This document shows, piece after piece, positions 17,498 through 27,259 of a stretch of 64,000 bases of DNA. The DNA comes from Paramacrobiotus metropolitanus. Its lineage: Eukaryota; Tardigrada; Eutardigrada; Parachela; Macrobiotidae. The notes below the pieces were generated by a model. The model saw nothing but the letters and a program-made list of their open reading frames with translations. It had not been told where the DNA came from and searched no databases. The translations under genes and the position numbers were made by a program. The DNA is taken from the NCBI RefSeq assembly GCF_019649055.1, contig NW_026570421.1, forward strand, positions 90,224-154,223, written 5' to 3'. Position 1 is the stretch's first letter, and every line of letters starts with the position of its first letter.

Positions 17498-17902
17498 ATG
17501 GAGTCAAAGTTGGAAGAAATTTCATACCCCGGTTTGGAGGGGATAAGAACTTATCGCTTTGGAAATGGCAAGACTTTTGTTTTCTGGCACTATACTGCTG
17601 GTATAATGGTTTTAGCAAACAATGTATCTTCAGTGGATGAATATGGTTATGGAGAAGCGAAAAGAACGGGAATAACTTTAACAAAAAGACTGCTAGAATT
17701 TCTACAGTGGATGATTGAAATGGAGCGCTATGCTCCTGAGTTAGACCAGTCCGAGCATGTTTACACATTAAATACAGAACTCGAAATTATACTGCGCCCG
17801 ATAACGTCTATGTACATCCCTTCTATAGAACTCAAACAAGAAGGTCGAATGCTCAAATTGTCAGCTTTCACGCTAATTCAGATCTTAGAAGTTATAAGTT
17901 AA
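17498..17902 (+). CDS. PC4-like family protein E (134 aa)
   Basis: Most PC4-like member: strands TYRFGNGKTFVFW and GIMVLANNV, an acidic loop, then AKRTGITLTKRLLEFLQWMI, which matches the basic turn plus C-terminal helix of PC4/p15. A second, shorter beta/alpha half ends MLKLSAFTLIQILEVI. The ATG used follows a TTG in the same frame. It is the last gene clearly belonging to the element. A GTT trinucleotide repeat begins 20 bases after its stop. Confidence 0.75.
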   Translation: MESKLEEISYPGLEGIRTYRFGNGKTFVFWHYTAGIMVLANNVSSVDEYGYGEAKRTGITLTKRLLEFLQWMIEMERYAPELDQSEHVYTLNTELEIILRPITSMYIPSIELKQEGRMLKLSAFTLIQILEVIS

Positions 17903-17992
17903 GGTAGTGTTATACTGGTTAGTGTTGTTGTTGTTGTTGTTGCTGTTGTTGTTACATTGTATATGATTCTAATATTTCACTTTATTTTGTAG

Positions 17993-18907
17993 ATGACCCC
18001 GCCACCGACAAAGAAAGTCAAGACAGCCGCTGAGACCGCTCAGCAGGAAGAAGCCGCCCTGGAGGTCCAGGTGGCCCATCTGCGCCAGGCCAATTTCGAC
18101 TTGTCCAAAGAGCTGCACCTGGCCAAAAGCCTATACGACTCTCTGCTGAAGAGAGTTGATAATGAGCGGGAACAACGAACGGCCGCAGAGCGCCAAGCAC
18201 AGAAGGAGCAAGCGGCAGGAGCGGCGAACGGGCGGCGCTGCGGCAGGAGGTAGAGGGTGCAGCCTCGACCTCGACTGACAGCAGCGAAGCCGTCAAGGTC
18301 TGGTTGGATCCGGAGGCCGTCAAGCGGGCTGAAATCCGCATTACTTTGGACGGAAACATCCAAAAATATTCGAAAGAGCTGATTAAGCTCATGGTCGGTA
18401 TTTTGCCTATTTTACATTATTTTATTTTTAATAATTGAATATTTGGTGTAATTGTAATTGGGTTTTTAGGTTGACCAGCAGAAGTGCAAGGATGAAATCG
18501 TCAAGCTGACAACTGCAATCCTTGCCATTGAACAGGGGAAGCTTCCGCGGATTATTCCTGAGTGCTTGAAGCCGATAGCTAACGCCAATTATACTGCCTG
18601 CTACCCGGAAGAAGCCAATCAGCTCCGCGACACCAACATCAAGGCCATGATCTGGGAAGTGCGTTGGCGTGTCGCCAAAGCTGCCTCGGACGACACCCAG
18701 AAGAAGTTGGCTGGGTTGACCCGCCAAGGCACCGAACTGTTGGAGAGTGTTGCCGCGATTTACGGGGGGCGCATTGCAGAATTGTTGGTCACGGGTTGTA
18801 TTAATCGCTACGCTGAGATGAAACACAACCCGTATGCGCATGCATATCTGAAGTACCTGACTGTTACCGCTACCACCACCACCACCACCACCACCACCAG
18901 TGAGTGA
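17993..18907 (+). pseudogene. Coiled-coil protein gene, two exons, with a frameshift
   Basis: Exon 1 starts MTPPPTKKVKTAAET and is strongly helical (heptads rich in Leu, Ala, Glu). Near 18225 the frame shifts by one base: the original frame stops at 18253, while the other frame continues with ERAALRQEVEG through LIKLM to 18393. A 76-bp intron (18394-18469, acceptor TTTTTAG) leads to exon 2, which encodes VDQQKCKDEIVKLTTA and onward. The end runs into an ACC microsatellite. I do not recognise the family. It may be a nearly intact host or mobile-element gene with one sequencing or real frameshift. Position directly after the Polinton leaves open whether it is element cargo. Confidence 0.5.
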
Positions 18908-18941
18908 ATGCAGTTGTTGTGCGTGTGGTTGTCAGGACGAA

Positions 18942-18973
<32 letters not shown>

Positions 18974-18975
18974 GT
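18870..18975 (+). repeat. ACC and GGC trinucleotide microsatellites
   Basis: ACC repeats at 18870-18900 sit at the 3' end of the coiled-coil frame, and GGC repeats at about 18943-18974 follow. Confidence 0.85.
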
Positions 18976-19227
18976 GCTGGTTGGTGATGGTGTGGTCCAT
19001 GTAAGTGGTGGTGATGGTTGTTGGTGGTGGGCGGTGAAGGTAGTATGTTAGCGCGCATTTTTATTGTTAATCAGGTAACGGGTTTTTTTTTGCATGCCGT
19101 TGTTATGGTAGTGTATGTTCTAAAGGTAATTGCCGCTGTCTGTTATTTGTTAATTAATAAAATGATGTTTGGGTTACAGTAGTTGCTTTAAGTAAAAATT
19201 AAATTAATATAATAAAAATATATAGGT

Positions 19228-19230
19228 AAA

Positions 19231-19262
<32 letters not shown>

Positions 19263-19282
19263 AGACACAGTACAGAGAGAGA
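19228..19282 (+). repeat. AC dinucleotide and AGAC/GA microsatellite
   Basis: About 15 AC units followed by ACAGAC and GAGA repeats, upstream of the integrase-derived ORF. Confidence 0.9.
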
Positions 19283-19332
19283 GAGCCCGCCCCACGGAAG
19301 TCCATGCTATTTGTACGGGCGGGGGGCGGGGG

Positions 19333-20670
19333 ATGCTATTGCGACGCGGGAAAGGGGCGGGGGATGCTATTCCGACGCAAAAAAAATGCCATTTATCCTG
19401 CGAGTACTCTTCTTTTGTCGTCCCCGCTCACGTTTTCGTACAGCAAATGCAGCGCGGCCTTGGTGAGGCTTTGGATTTGGTAAACGCCGAGGAGTTCCGG
19501 CATAAACTAAAAGATAAAATCCGTTATGATGCGAATGTCTCGCATGTTATTTATAAAGCCGGAGATCAGGTGCTGGTTTACGTCCTTCACCGAAAAGTGG
19601 GCAAAAATCCGTCGCTTATGCCCCGTTGGACTGCAGGATGGGAAATTGTTCGCCCGTCAGGACCGGTGCATTATGTTGTGAAGAGTAATCGGCGCGGGAA
19701 TGTCAAAACTGACACAGTCCACGTTAGCCGTTTGAAACCCTACAACTTCCGCGATGTTGATACTATCCTACAAGATGAACAGTTACCTAAATTGCTTGAC
19801 TGTGTCGAGAAGGAATGCCCCGATGAATTAGTTGAGGCGCCTGCTCCGCCACCGGTAATGCCGTCTGTCGATTCCGCATCGTCGCGCCTTGATGCTGAGT
19901 ATGCGGAATATCTGGATAAACAATTGGAAGAGGTACCGCTTTTGAAGACCCGCTCTGGGCGTGTGGTGAAACCTGTGGAGAGACTTATCAACCAGAACAA
20001 CGATAAAAAACGCAAGAGAGACCCGTCGCTTGATATTAAAAAGCGTATGGTTACGAATAATAGAAGCCCGGCTGTCCTGAATGTATCCCAGCCGGGAGGG
20101 GGCCAATCTGAATCAGTTGAGCCATTGGCCAGTAACACCCCGCCAATTACCTGTAATGCAATGGAAATCGCCCCGGCAAAGCCAGTGAAAACTTCCTCGG
20201 TTAAGGTAGAAGACACAATTTTTCCAGCCCCAGCTTGGGCGTGTCCAATTGAGCAGTTTTGGCCCCAAGGCGTAATCACTGACGATGTGCTGGACAAACA
20301 GGAATTTTGGAAGTATCGGCAAATGGAGTGTAGCGACACCATGTTGTGGGACGCAGTCCTGGATGGCGATTGCATCTTGGAAGAATCCCCTTATGCGGCT
20401 CGGCATCTCCCTTTAGTTCTGAAAGTAAATGGCACTATTTGTCATCACGGAGAAAAAGAAGATATCAGTAAAAGAATCCCCAGAATCCTAATTCCGTTTC
20501 AATGGCGTAAAATCTTAGTTGAGTCGGTGCATCGCCGGCTTTTACATAAATACAGTAGCGCTATGTCGTCATACGATTACCTGTACACGAAGCTCCGATT
20601 TTTCTGGCCGGAAATGCGGTATGACCTGCAGAAATATTGTAAAATCTGTACGCTTTGTAGTACTGATTAA
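19333..20670 (+). CDS. Gypsy-derived ORF: integrase C-terminal tail fused to an integrase zinc-binding domain (445 aa)
   Basis: About residues 40-140 are the C-terminal tail of a Ty3/Gypsy integrase (AGDQVLVYVLHRKVG, LMPRWTAGWEIVRPSGP, VHVSRLKPYN), followed by a pol-terminal TRSGRVVKPVERL motif. After a charged linker, about residues 300-445 match the region just before and including an integrase H2C2 zinc domain (RILIPFQWRKILVESVHRRLLH, FFWPEMRYDLQKYCKICTLC). This is the reverse of the normal order, and the DDE catalytic core is absent. The frame stays open for 445 codons. It could be a junction between two tandem Gypsy copies with a deletion, or a domesticated fusion. The real start may be later than the first ATG. 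Confidence 0.65.
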   Translation: MLLRRGKGAGDAIPTQKKCHLSCEYSSFVVPAHVFVQQMQRGLGEALDLVNAEEFRHKLKDKIRYDANVSHVIYKAGDQVLVYVLHRKVGKNPSLMPRWTAGWEIVRPSGPVHYVVKSNRRGNVKTDTVHVSRLKPYNFRDVDTILQDEQLPKLLDCVEKECPDELVEAPAPPPVMPSVDSASSRLDAEYAEYLDKQLEEVPLLKTRSGRVVKPVERLINQNNDKKRKRDPSLDIKKRMVTNNRSPAVLNVSQPGGGQSESVEPLASNTPPITCNAMEIAPAKPVKTSSVKVEDTIFPAPAWACPIEQFWPQGVITDDVLDKQEFWKYRQMECSDTMLWDAVLDGDCILEESPYAARHLPLVLKVNGTICHHGEKEDISKRIPRILIPFQWRKILVESVHRRLLHKYSSAMSSYDYLYTKLRFFWPEMRYDLQKYCKICTLCSTD

Positions 20671-21009
20671 AGAACGATGGAGCGGCCGTGTAAATTTGTA
20701 CATTTATTTTTGTCTTTGAATTTTAAAAATGCAAATTTCATATCTTAATCTGTCAATTACCTGGAAAATTTCCCAAAACTTATGCGTACGTACAGCTTGC
20801 GTGTGCGCACTCGCCATTGGATAGTCTGCAGTGACGTAGCGTTCGTTGCTTCCATTTGGTCATTAGCTGCGTTGAAATTGTAGGAAGGTAGTCAAGCGAA
20901 ATTTGAACCTGCAAAATTGGTGTTATCCATGTGTCGTTCTTAGTCTCGTGCGGGTTTGCTCCTTCTCTACTCTGACTCTTCGCCTAACAATTTCTGGCAT
21001 ACCGTTATA

Positions 21010-21867
21010 ATGCATCGCCCGAAAGTGCCGTCACATCCTTCCTATCAGCACGAGGATACCACCAGTTCCTCGGAGGATTCGGTGCAGGTTTTGGCAGATG
21101 TTTTGACGGATGTTCAGCCGCCAATGTATCCTGATCCTCATGTCGGATGGCCAGAACCAACATTTGAATGGTCGACTCGCATGGTTGATTGTGGCATTCC
21201 ACCGTCTCCATATGATTATGCTCGTGGAGGAAAGAGTTACGTTCCTCCGTCTGGTCTGATTCATTCTCCCCACAATCCAGACACTGATTACGTGGAGCTT
21301 CATCCTGAAACTCGCCTGCGTTTCCGTGGCAAGATCTATCATAATGGCTCTGAAATGACTCTGGATAAGTATAACCGCTTTGTACACACATTGGATCTGT
21401 CAAAGGATGCGCATTATGCCTTACTTCGTTTCCTACGGGTGGATTTCCGTCAAGGATGGCTCATTGGGCAGATTGTCTGCGAACTCCGTCGAAACTACGG
21501 AATTAATGTGGTGCGTAATCCTATTGAGTTTCTCACCGCGTTGGATTATGTTCCAGGGGAAACAGGAGATCGTGGTGCTGTAGTCACGCTGGTTGATGCG
21601 TATAATCAACATATTGAGGAAGAATTGTCCTATGTAGATGAGCACTTACGTTTGGAAGCGGAGCAACGCTTCTATGATCGTCTGAATGATCGTTTGAATG
21701 CAGCGGACCCGCGTTCCCCAGAACAACGATGGCAAGAATTACAACAAGCCCGTTGGCTGTTGGAAGAAGGACAGGAGAAGCGTGGCCCAGGCAGGTTGGA
21801 TGCTTCGATTGCTAAACGACATCGTCCACGCCGTGATGATGACGATAACCCGGGCGCTGTAGCGTAA
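21010..21867 (+). CDS. Unrecognised intronless protein (285 aa)
   Basis: Single-exon frame with a clear ATG (MHRPKVPSHPSYQHED). The N-terminal 110 residues are Pro/Ser-rich and acidic. The central part is a compact helical domain (ALLRFLRVDFRQGWLIGQIV). The C-terminal third is a charged coiled coil (LRLEAEQRFYDRLNDRL) ending in a basic patch and DDDDN. No transmembrane segment and no family I recognise. The codon pattern looks truly coding. It is one of several orphan intronless genes between here and 30250. Confidence 0.65.
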   Translation: MHRPKVPSHPSYQHEDTTSSSEDSVQVLADVLTDVQPPMYPDPHVGWPEPTFEWSTRMVDCGIPPSPYDYARGGKSYVPPSGLIHSPHNPDTDYVELHPETRLRFRGKIYHNGSEMTLDKYNRFVHTLDLSKDAHYALLRFLRVDFRQGWLIGQIVCELRRNYGINVVRNPIEFLTALDYVPGETGDRGAVVTLVDAYNQHIEEELSYVDEHLRLEAEQRFYDRLNDRLNAADPRSPEQRWQELQQARWLLEEGQEKRGPGRLDASIAKRHRPRRDDDDNPGAVA

Positions 21868-22436
21868 AAGACCGCTGTAAATCCCTATAATGTACAAGGT
21901 TGCTCTTCTACGTGGTACGATCTCTCAGTTGCCACATTCTTTCGGTTTTAAATACTGTTATTTTGCTGGCTGAAATGGTCTTCCTTAGTTTTAAAATTCT
22001 GGTACAGAGCTTTTCTTTTTAGTTTACAACTAGCCTTTTGGCACAGTTTTACGACGTTACACTGTTTTGTGCAGTCAGCTTACCGTTGCTTCTGTGGCAG
22101 CTACATCTGCTTGCTGATCAATAGAATTGATGAAGAATGACGGAAGGTTTAATCCTGAACCAAAATAAAGCTAACTTTTATAGAAATATTGTTTATATTG
22201 CTGAAAGCCGTAACGGATTTAGAATCAACCAGAAAACTCCTATTCTCACGTCCTAACATGTGCAGTAGTAGTGGTGGCAACCGCCCGTATGTCATTAAAA
22301 CTTTAGGGCAGTGGCAGTTTGGGGCGGTACAGCTGTTTCCGGTTGTTGCAGTGCGTCAGCAGTTTTCCTGCTTTAACTCGTCAATATAATTCATTCTTCC
22401 TTATCTGATTTTTATTAGCTAATTTTCTTGTTCAAT

Positions 22437-23225
22437 ATGGAGATGGAATTTTATAAGAGTGAGCGTGGGCGCATGATCTGTGCAGAGCAGGATGAAAAGA
22501 AGCGCCGTAAGTTTGTGGAATTCTCTGATGTGGTGTCGTACTTCACGGTGAACCAGGAACACATTGTGAAGTTTGTTTACTTTTGGCGTTCTCTGGTCGC
22601 TCCCTATACCTCTATTAAGGAGCTGTGTAAGCTGTCTAATTCCGAAATCATGGCCTTGAACTTTTCAGAAGTTGAGCCATTGGATTTTGAGGCTCAGGTG
22701 GCTTTAGCCATTGCGGATATTCGCGCTTCAGAGATGTTGATGTATTACGTGAAGGTGGGCTTTGTGTTGTTCCCCGACACTCCGGTTCGCCGTGAAGCTG
22801 CTGAGCGAATCCGTGCGGAGTTCGGCTTGCCGTCTCTGCTTAATCCACCGGAATCCCCGCGTACGCGTCGCCGTCGGGAATTAGAAGAAGAAAATAAGCG
22901 TATCGAACACGATCTCTGCTGTGTGGAATGTGAGAATTATGGGCCAGGTACCTGCGGCCGTATGTTTCGGACTCCATATGAACCACCTGTCCCGAAGCTA
23001 TGGGGATCTCGCGATGGGGAGGACTGGAAGGAGCCTGCCTCAGATCTTGATGATTGGTGGGAACAGAACAAGCTGGATTTTCCGGATCCATTGAAGGTTT
23101 TGCCAGAAGATGCGTTGTGGGTGGACGAAAAACTTGGTATTGAGCAGACACCCAAGCAGAAGCGTAAACACATTCCTGGTCAACGTCACCCCTTGCGCGG
23201 CATTCCTCATAGTTATTGGAAATAA
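22437..23225 (+). CDS. Unrecognised intronless protein (262 aa)
   Basis: Starts MEMEFYKSERGRM. A helical first 120 residues (VVSYFTVNQEHIVKFVYFWR) is followed by a basic Arg-rich stretch (PRTRRRRELEEENKRIE), then a CCVEC...GTCG cysteine cluster that could bind metal, and a Trp- and acid-rich C-terminus. Not recognised. Style and single-exon structure resemble the gene at 21010, 570 bases upstream on the same strand, suggesting a shared origin. Confidence 0.65.
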   Translation: MEMEFYKSERGRMICAEQDEKKRRKFVEFSDVVSYFTVNQEHIVKFVYFWRSLVAPYTSIKELCKLSNSEIMALNFSEVEPLDFEAQVALAIADIRASEMLMYYVKVGFVLFPDTPVRREAAERIRAEFGLPSLLNPPESPRTRRRRELEEENKRIEHDLCCVECENYGPGTCGRMFRTPYEPPVPKLWGSRDGEDWKEPASDLDDWWEQNKLDFPDPLKVLPEDALWVDEKLGIEQTPKQKRKHIPGQRHPLRGIPHSYWK

Positions 23226-23810
23226 TGTATTGCACCATCGGCCATTCGGGTATTCTGTGAACGGCGACGTGCATAGACTTTGTACAGGTTTTCTAAATGT
23301 TGTCATTTTACGTGCTGATGATTCTCCTTGCACGGTAAATTTTGATGTTTAAATCTTGCTTTTAATAGGATGGTGTCCTCTTGTCAAGTTGTGATAAAGC
23401 CTGATTGTTAAGGGCTTTCCTTTGGTGCAAATGTAGTAACCCAATGGCAATAGCTTATAATTTGGCTGATGCCGTCTCGTAATTCTTCTGGCTTTTAATA
23501 TCATCGCGTCACTAGCGGAAATCGAATTAAAAACCACCGAAAATCTGGGTTTAGTGGTAAAGCAGTAGAGAATTACTTTGTGTGCTCCCTACCGAAGGTG
23601 GCGATTCCGTTAGCGTTAACTTCGCAGCCAGCGAAGTCCGACAATTTGTCACTACCATAAACGGGCGGTTGCAGGTTCCGCTAGTATCCTGAATGTATCC
23701 CAGCTAGTTTTTCTCGTTATCATCTTTTATCCACTTTAATTCTACATTATCCTTACATAAAGTCACGGTGTATCTTGTTGAATACCTGCGCGTGATACCA
23801 TTCTAACAAG

Positions 23811-23993
23811 ATGACTCCCCCTGCTCGCGAGACGAAGGAAGCGGCCAAACAGGCGCTCGAAAACCGTGTTTCGGAGTGGACTGCGTCGGTCGCACAGAAG
23901 ATGGCTCAACGCACTGAAGCCCAGCATCGCTTTCAACGGAAGAGGATTGCTGTCAAGGAGGCTGTTTCCAAGCTTCCGCTGAGGAATCCGTAG
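23811..23993 (+). CDS. Short helical protein beginning MTPPA (60 aa)
   Basis: Sixty codons with an ATG in a good context (ACAAGATGA). The product is a basic amphipathic helix (EAAKQALENRVSEWTASVAQ). The MTPP start and helical character echo the coiled-coil gene at 17993, but the similarity is too short to call homology. It may be a real small gene or a fragment. Confidence 0.35.
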   Translation: MTPPARETKEAAKQALENRVSEWTASVAQKMAQRTEAQHRFQRKRIAVKEAVSKLPLRNP

Positions 23994-24534
23994 TGCTGGA
24001 TCGCCTCAATGGAGTCTTTGAGCGGAATTCTGTCTCATGTTCCTCCATCTTATGATAATTAGTTGGATACTTCTGCCTTGGTTTGTCGCACGTACTAGTC
24101 TCGTTGTTCACTTGCAGTCTGGCTGCAAGTTCGCTTACGATCTCACATTTTTCGGGTCTCTTTTAGAATTTTATCTCCTGACTGGTCGTATGGTTTCTGT
24201 TAGTTTAGTCCTTTCCTGCGAGTTCTTGCTGTACTGTTTCCTGTGTGGATAACAATATGGCTATTGCGTTGTGTTCCTAAGTTCGTTCAAACATTTCGTT
24301 ATTATGCGGAGTACGAATCTAATAAAGTTTATGTAGCTGCCGTTGCGTTGTTGTTGCCAAACTTGGAATGATGTAACCTGCAACCACACAATCTCTTGCT
24401 TACGTTAGTTTTTCCTCAGTGCTATTCACGAAGTCCCTTACTCGGGCAGGTGGTCGATACGCACGTTGCGCATTTCTCATTAACAACAGCAGCACGTCTT
24501 TGGCGCTGCTGTTGATTCTATTTTTGTGTAGAGC

Positions 24535-26900
24535 GACCCCGCTGGTATAGTACTGGCTCCCGTTATTGGCCTCGTGTTGGTCGGAGGTTCCAATCCACAT
24601 AAAACGCGATTTTGTAAATACACTTTCCTTTTTGGTTATATTATTTTATGCTTTAATATTTTAGGACACGGGATTAAATAATGCGAATTATGGGTTACTC
24701 TATGTTGAGACAGATCGCTACAAAGTGGAAACTTTAACGGCGTTAACCGTACGACATTATTTGATAGTAATTTTGCCGATACCTCGTATGGTCGAGTGGT
24801 CTAGTACGAGAAAAATGTCAAACGCCTTTCTGCTAGATACTGGGTTCCAATCCCAAGAAATTTTAAAAGCATTTTCATAAACCTTCTTTTTTGGGTTTAT
24901 GTTTTTCAAGCGGTTATGCCTTGCGTATTCTCTTCGGTGGTGCTAATTTTACTCTAAGCATCGGTGAGCGGCGCACAAATGTACAATCCTTTGCGTCTTG
25001 GTTATGTTGTTTTCGTTGAAACAAGTCGTAGTGTAGTGGTCGGGTAGCCAATTTCTGCAACCACCCGGTTAATTTAAGGCTTCGGGTTCAAAACCCCGAT
25101 AACTAATGTACATTTTGTTAAACCTTCTTTTTCAGTTTTATATTTTTGTGCTGTAAAATATTAATGTTTTGGTGTTGTTGAGCTGAATTTTGCTATCACA
25201 ATGAATGAGCAATAGCGTACGGCCCCGTTATTGCTATATACACGATATAGTGCATTTCCGGTGTCAGCCTTAAATTGCTGGTAGTGGAGGCTATCCTGTG
25301 GTGTAGTGGCTAGACCGATAATCCACACTAACCAGCTGTGTTAAGGTCTAGAGTTCAAGTCTCTAAAATTAAATTATGTATTTTGAGAATTTTCTTTTTG
25401 GGTTTCATATTTTTACATTAATGCTGACAAATGCGTTGTCTTGACGAGTACAATTTTACGATCACTTCCCATGGAGGAATTCGAAATTAACATCGTAGAA
25501 CGCCGTAGTATAGTGCTTTGACCTGTTGAACTACGACAATGGTTAATTGGAAGGTGCTGGGTTCGAAACCCCTTAGAATTAAATCGTAATTTCGAAACAC
25601 TTACTTTTTGGTTTTTATATTTTCATTAGTACCTCACTTAAGACATTCGCGCTGGCGATTCGAATTTTGCAATTACCTCAAGGGAGCGGTTTTATAAATC
25701 AAGTGCACATTATGCTGTTGCTGTATGTATATCAAGTGTAATGTTTCAGTTCTGTGCCTTCTGTCGAATGATTTCGTAGAGTAGTGGCCGAGCAAATAAT
25801 TAAGGAAATTACTTACTGAAGTCTCGGGTTCATTTTGTAGTATAGTGGCTCACTTGCAGAGCCACAAGAAGGAGCTAGTCCACACCGTTTAATCGAAACT
25901 CTTTAGAAATTGTACTTACAAAATTTTGTTCTCGCAGTATTTTTGTACCTGAACGCTGAATTTAGCCACCAGATGAGCTATCACATATTATACACGACAT
26001 GGCGCTTCCGGTGTCAAAGTCAACGGGGCTCTTACGTAAAGCACCTCGTAGCGTAGTGGCTCGGCCGGGAATTCTCGTTCTCCAACTGCTTCAAGGTCTA
26101 GAGTTCAAATCCCTAAAGTTAAAATTGCGAATTTTGAAAACCTTCTTTTTCGGGTTTATATTTTTATGGTAATGGGGAACAATGTGTTGACATTATCAAA
26201 GATCATTTTGCGATCGTTTTCATTGAGCAACTTACAAGTACCGTCGTAGAATGTCGTAGTGTAGTGCTCTGCACCGTTGAACTACTGCAACGGGGAAACT
26301 AAAAGGTTTCGGGTTCAAGTCCCATACAGTTAATTTGCACTTTCTGGAAGTTTACTTTTTCCTGTTTTATATCTCATACTTGCCTTGGAAAAAGTATTGA
26401 CAATAGTTCCTGGAATTCCAGTACTGAATTAGAGGAGCAGCGCATAAATGCATATACTTCAGAAGTGACAGTGCGCATGCTCGTCTCCTCACTTGCAATC
26501 GAATGACTTCGTAGTACAGTGGCTGGGAATGATGGCCATTCATTACAATTACTACCTCTATGATAATCTCAGGGTTACATGTTGCATGTCAGAACACTTT
26601 TTCTCTCGTGTTCTTTTTGTCGGTATATTTCCGGAACGAAATTATGCCAGAGAGGGATACTGAACTCGGTGTCTCAACTGGAAAAGCAACGTATAAGTTG
26701 CTCAACGCTTTAATGTAGTCATATCATATATACACATGGCGCTTACGGTGTCTAAATAATTGTTTGGAAATGTGCGTAGTCACGCTAGCGTAGTGGCAAG
26801 AACAGGATGTAGCCGTGCAGCTAGTTCTCAGGTTCAACTCCACGTTAAGACTCATTTTGTATCTTATAAAATTTCTTTTTATCTCTTTTTGGTCTTTGCC
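24535..26900 (+). repeat. Tandem array of about ten tRNA-like (Pol III-type) units
   Basis: Each unit has an A-box-like TAGTGTAGTGG, a B-box-like GGGTTCAAAACCC about 45-55 bases later, and a T5 or T6 run shortly after, as needed for RNA polymerase III transcription and termination. A-box starts: 24543, 24789, 25029, 25299, 25506, 25777 (plus a second A box at 25838), 26049, 26257, 26512, 26786. Intervals of about 240-274 with a short one of 207-208 recur every third unit, giving a higher-order repeat of about 735-751 bp. A shared CGCTTCCGGTGTCA-like block at about 25250, 26000 and 26735 confirms it. No acceptor stems are evident, so these are not ordinary tRNA genes. They are degenerate tRNA-derived repeats or a novel small-RNA array. 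Confidence 0.8.
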
Positions 26901-27259
26901 GACGCTGATTTATGCGGATGTGTTGTATCTTTGGGAATTAAATTTGCCCCGATTACAAAGTACGGTTAATTTTCTTATTAATGTGCTATAACCTAGTAAT
27001 GCACAAGGTCTACAACTGAAAATTCCTTTAATTGGTTTCGGCAACATTATTACGACCGGCAATTACATTCTCTTGATAAAAAATTCATGTTAAACTCAAA
27101 GGATGAGATCTGTATGACCAGGATAATCAGAAATTATATGAGCAAAATTGGTAAAATTAAATTCAGATCCAAAGTTAAGACACAGCTGGGATATACAAAC
27201 AACCGGCCCAGCTACCAACAAATTATTTAACAGCCGCCGGAGATGCAAAATGCGGTGCT

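Larger units (their letters stand above)
1..17902 (+). mobile_element. Polinton/adintovirus-type element (left end outside window)
   Basis: All genes lie on the plus strand. The set is diagnostic of Polinton/Maverick or adintovirus elements: protein-primed DNA polymerase B, FtsK/HerA-type packaging ATPase, rve integrase with chromodomain, penton, major capsid, adenain-like protease and small membrane proteins. Added cargo is a BIR protein, a TBP homologue and five related PC4-like proteins. The left end is not in the window because the first ORF is open to base 2. The right boundary is uncertain: 17902 is the end of the last gene that is clearly part of the set, and I did not find a terminal inverted repeat. 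The capsid and enzyme ORFs look intact, so this is either a recent insertion or an active virus-like element. Confidence 0.93.

Noticed and set aside
24535-26900. CRISPR-like array
   Set aside because: Units are long, diverged and carry A and B boxes; no short identical repeats with unique spacers, and the sequence is eukaryotic.
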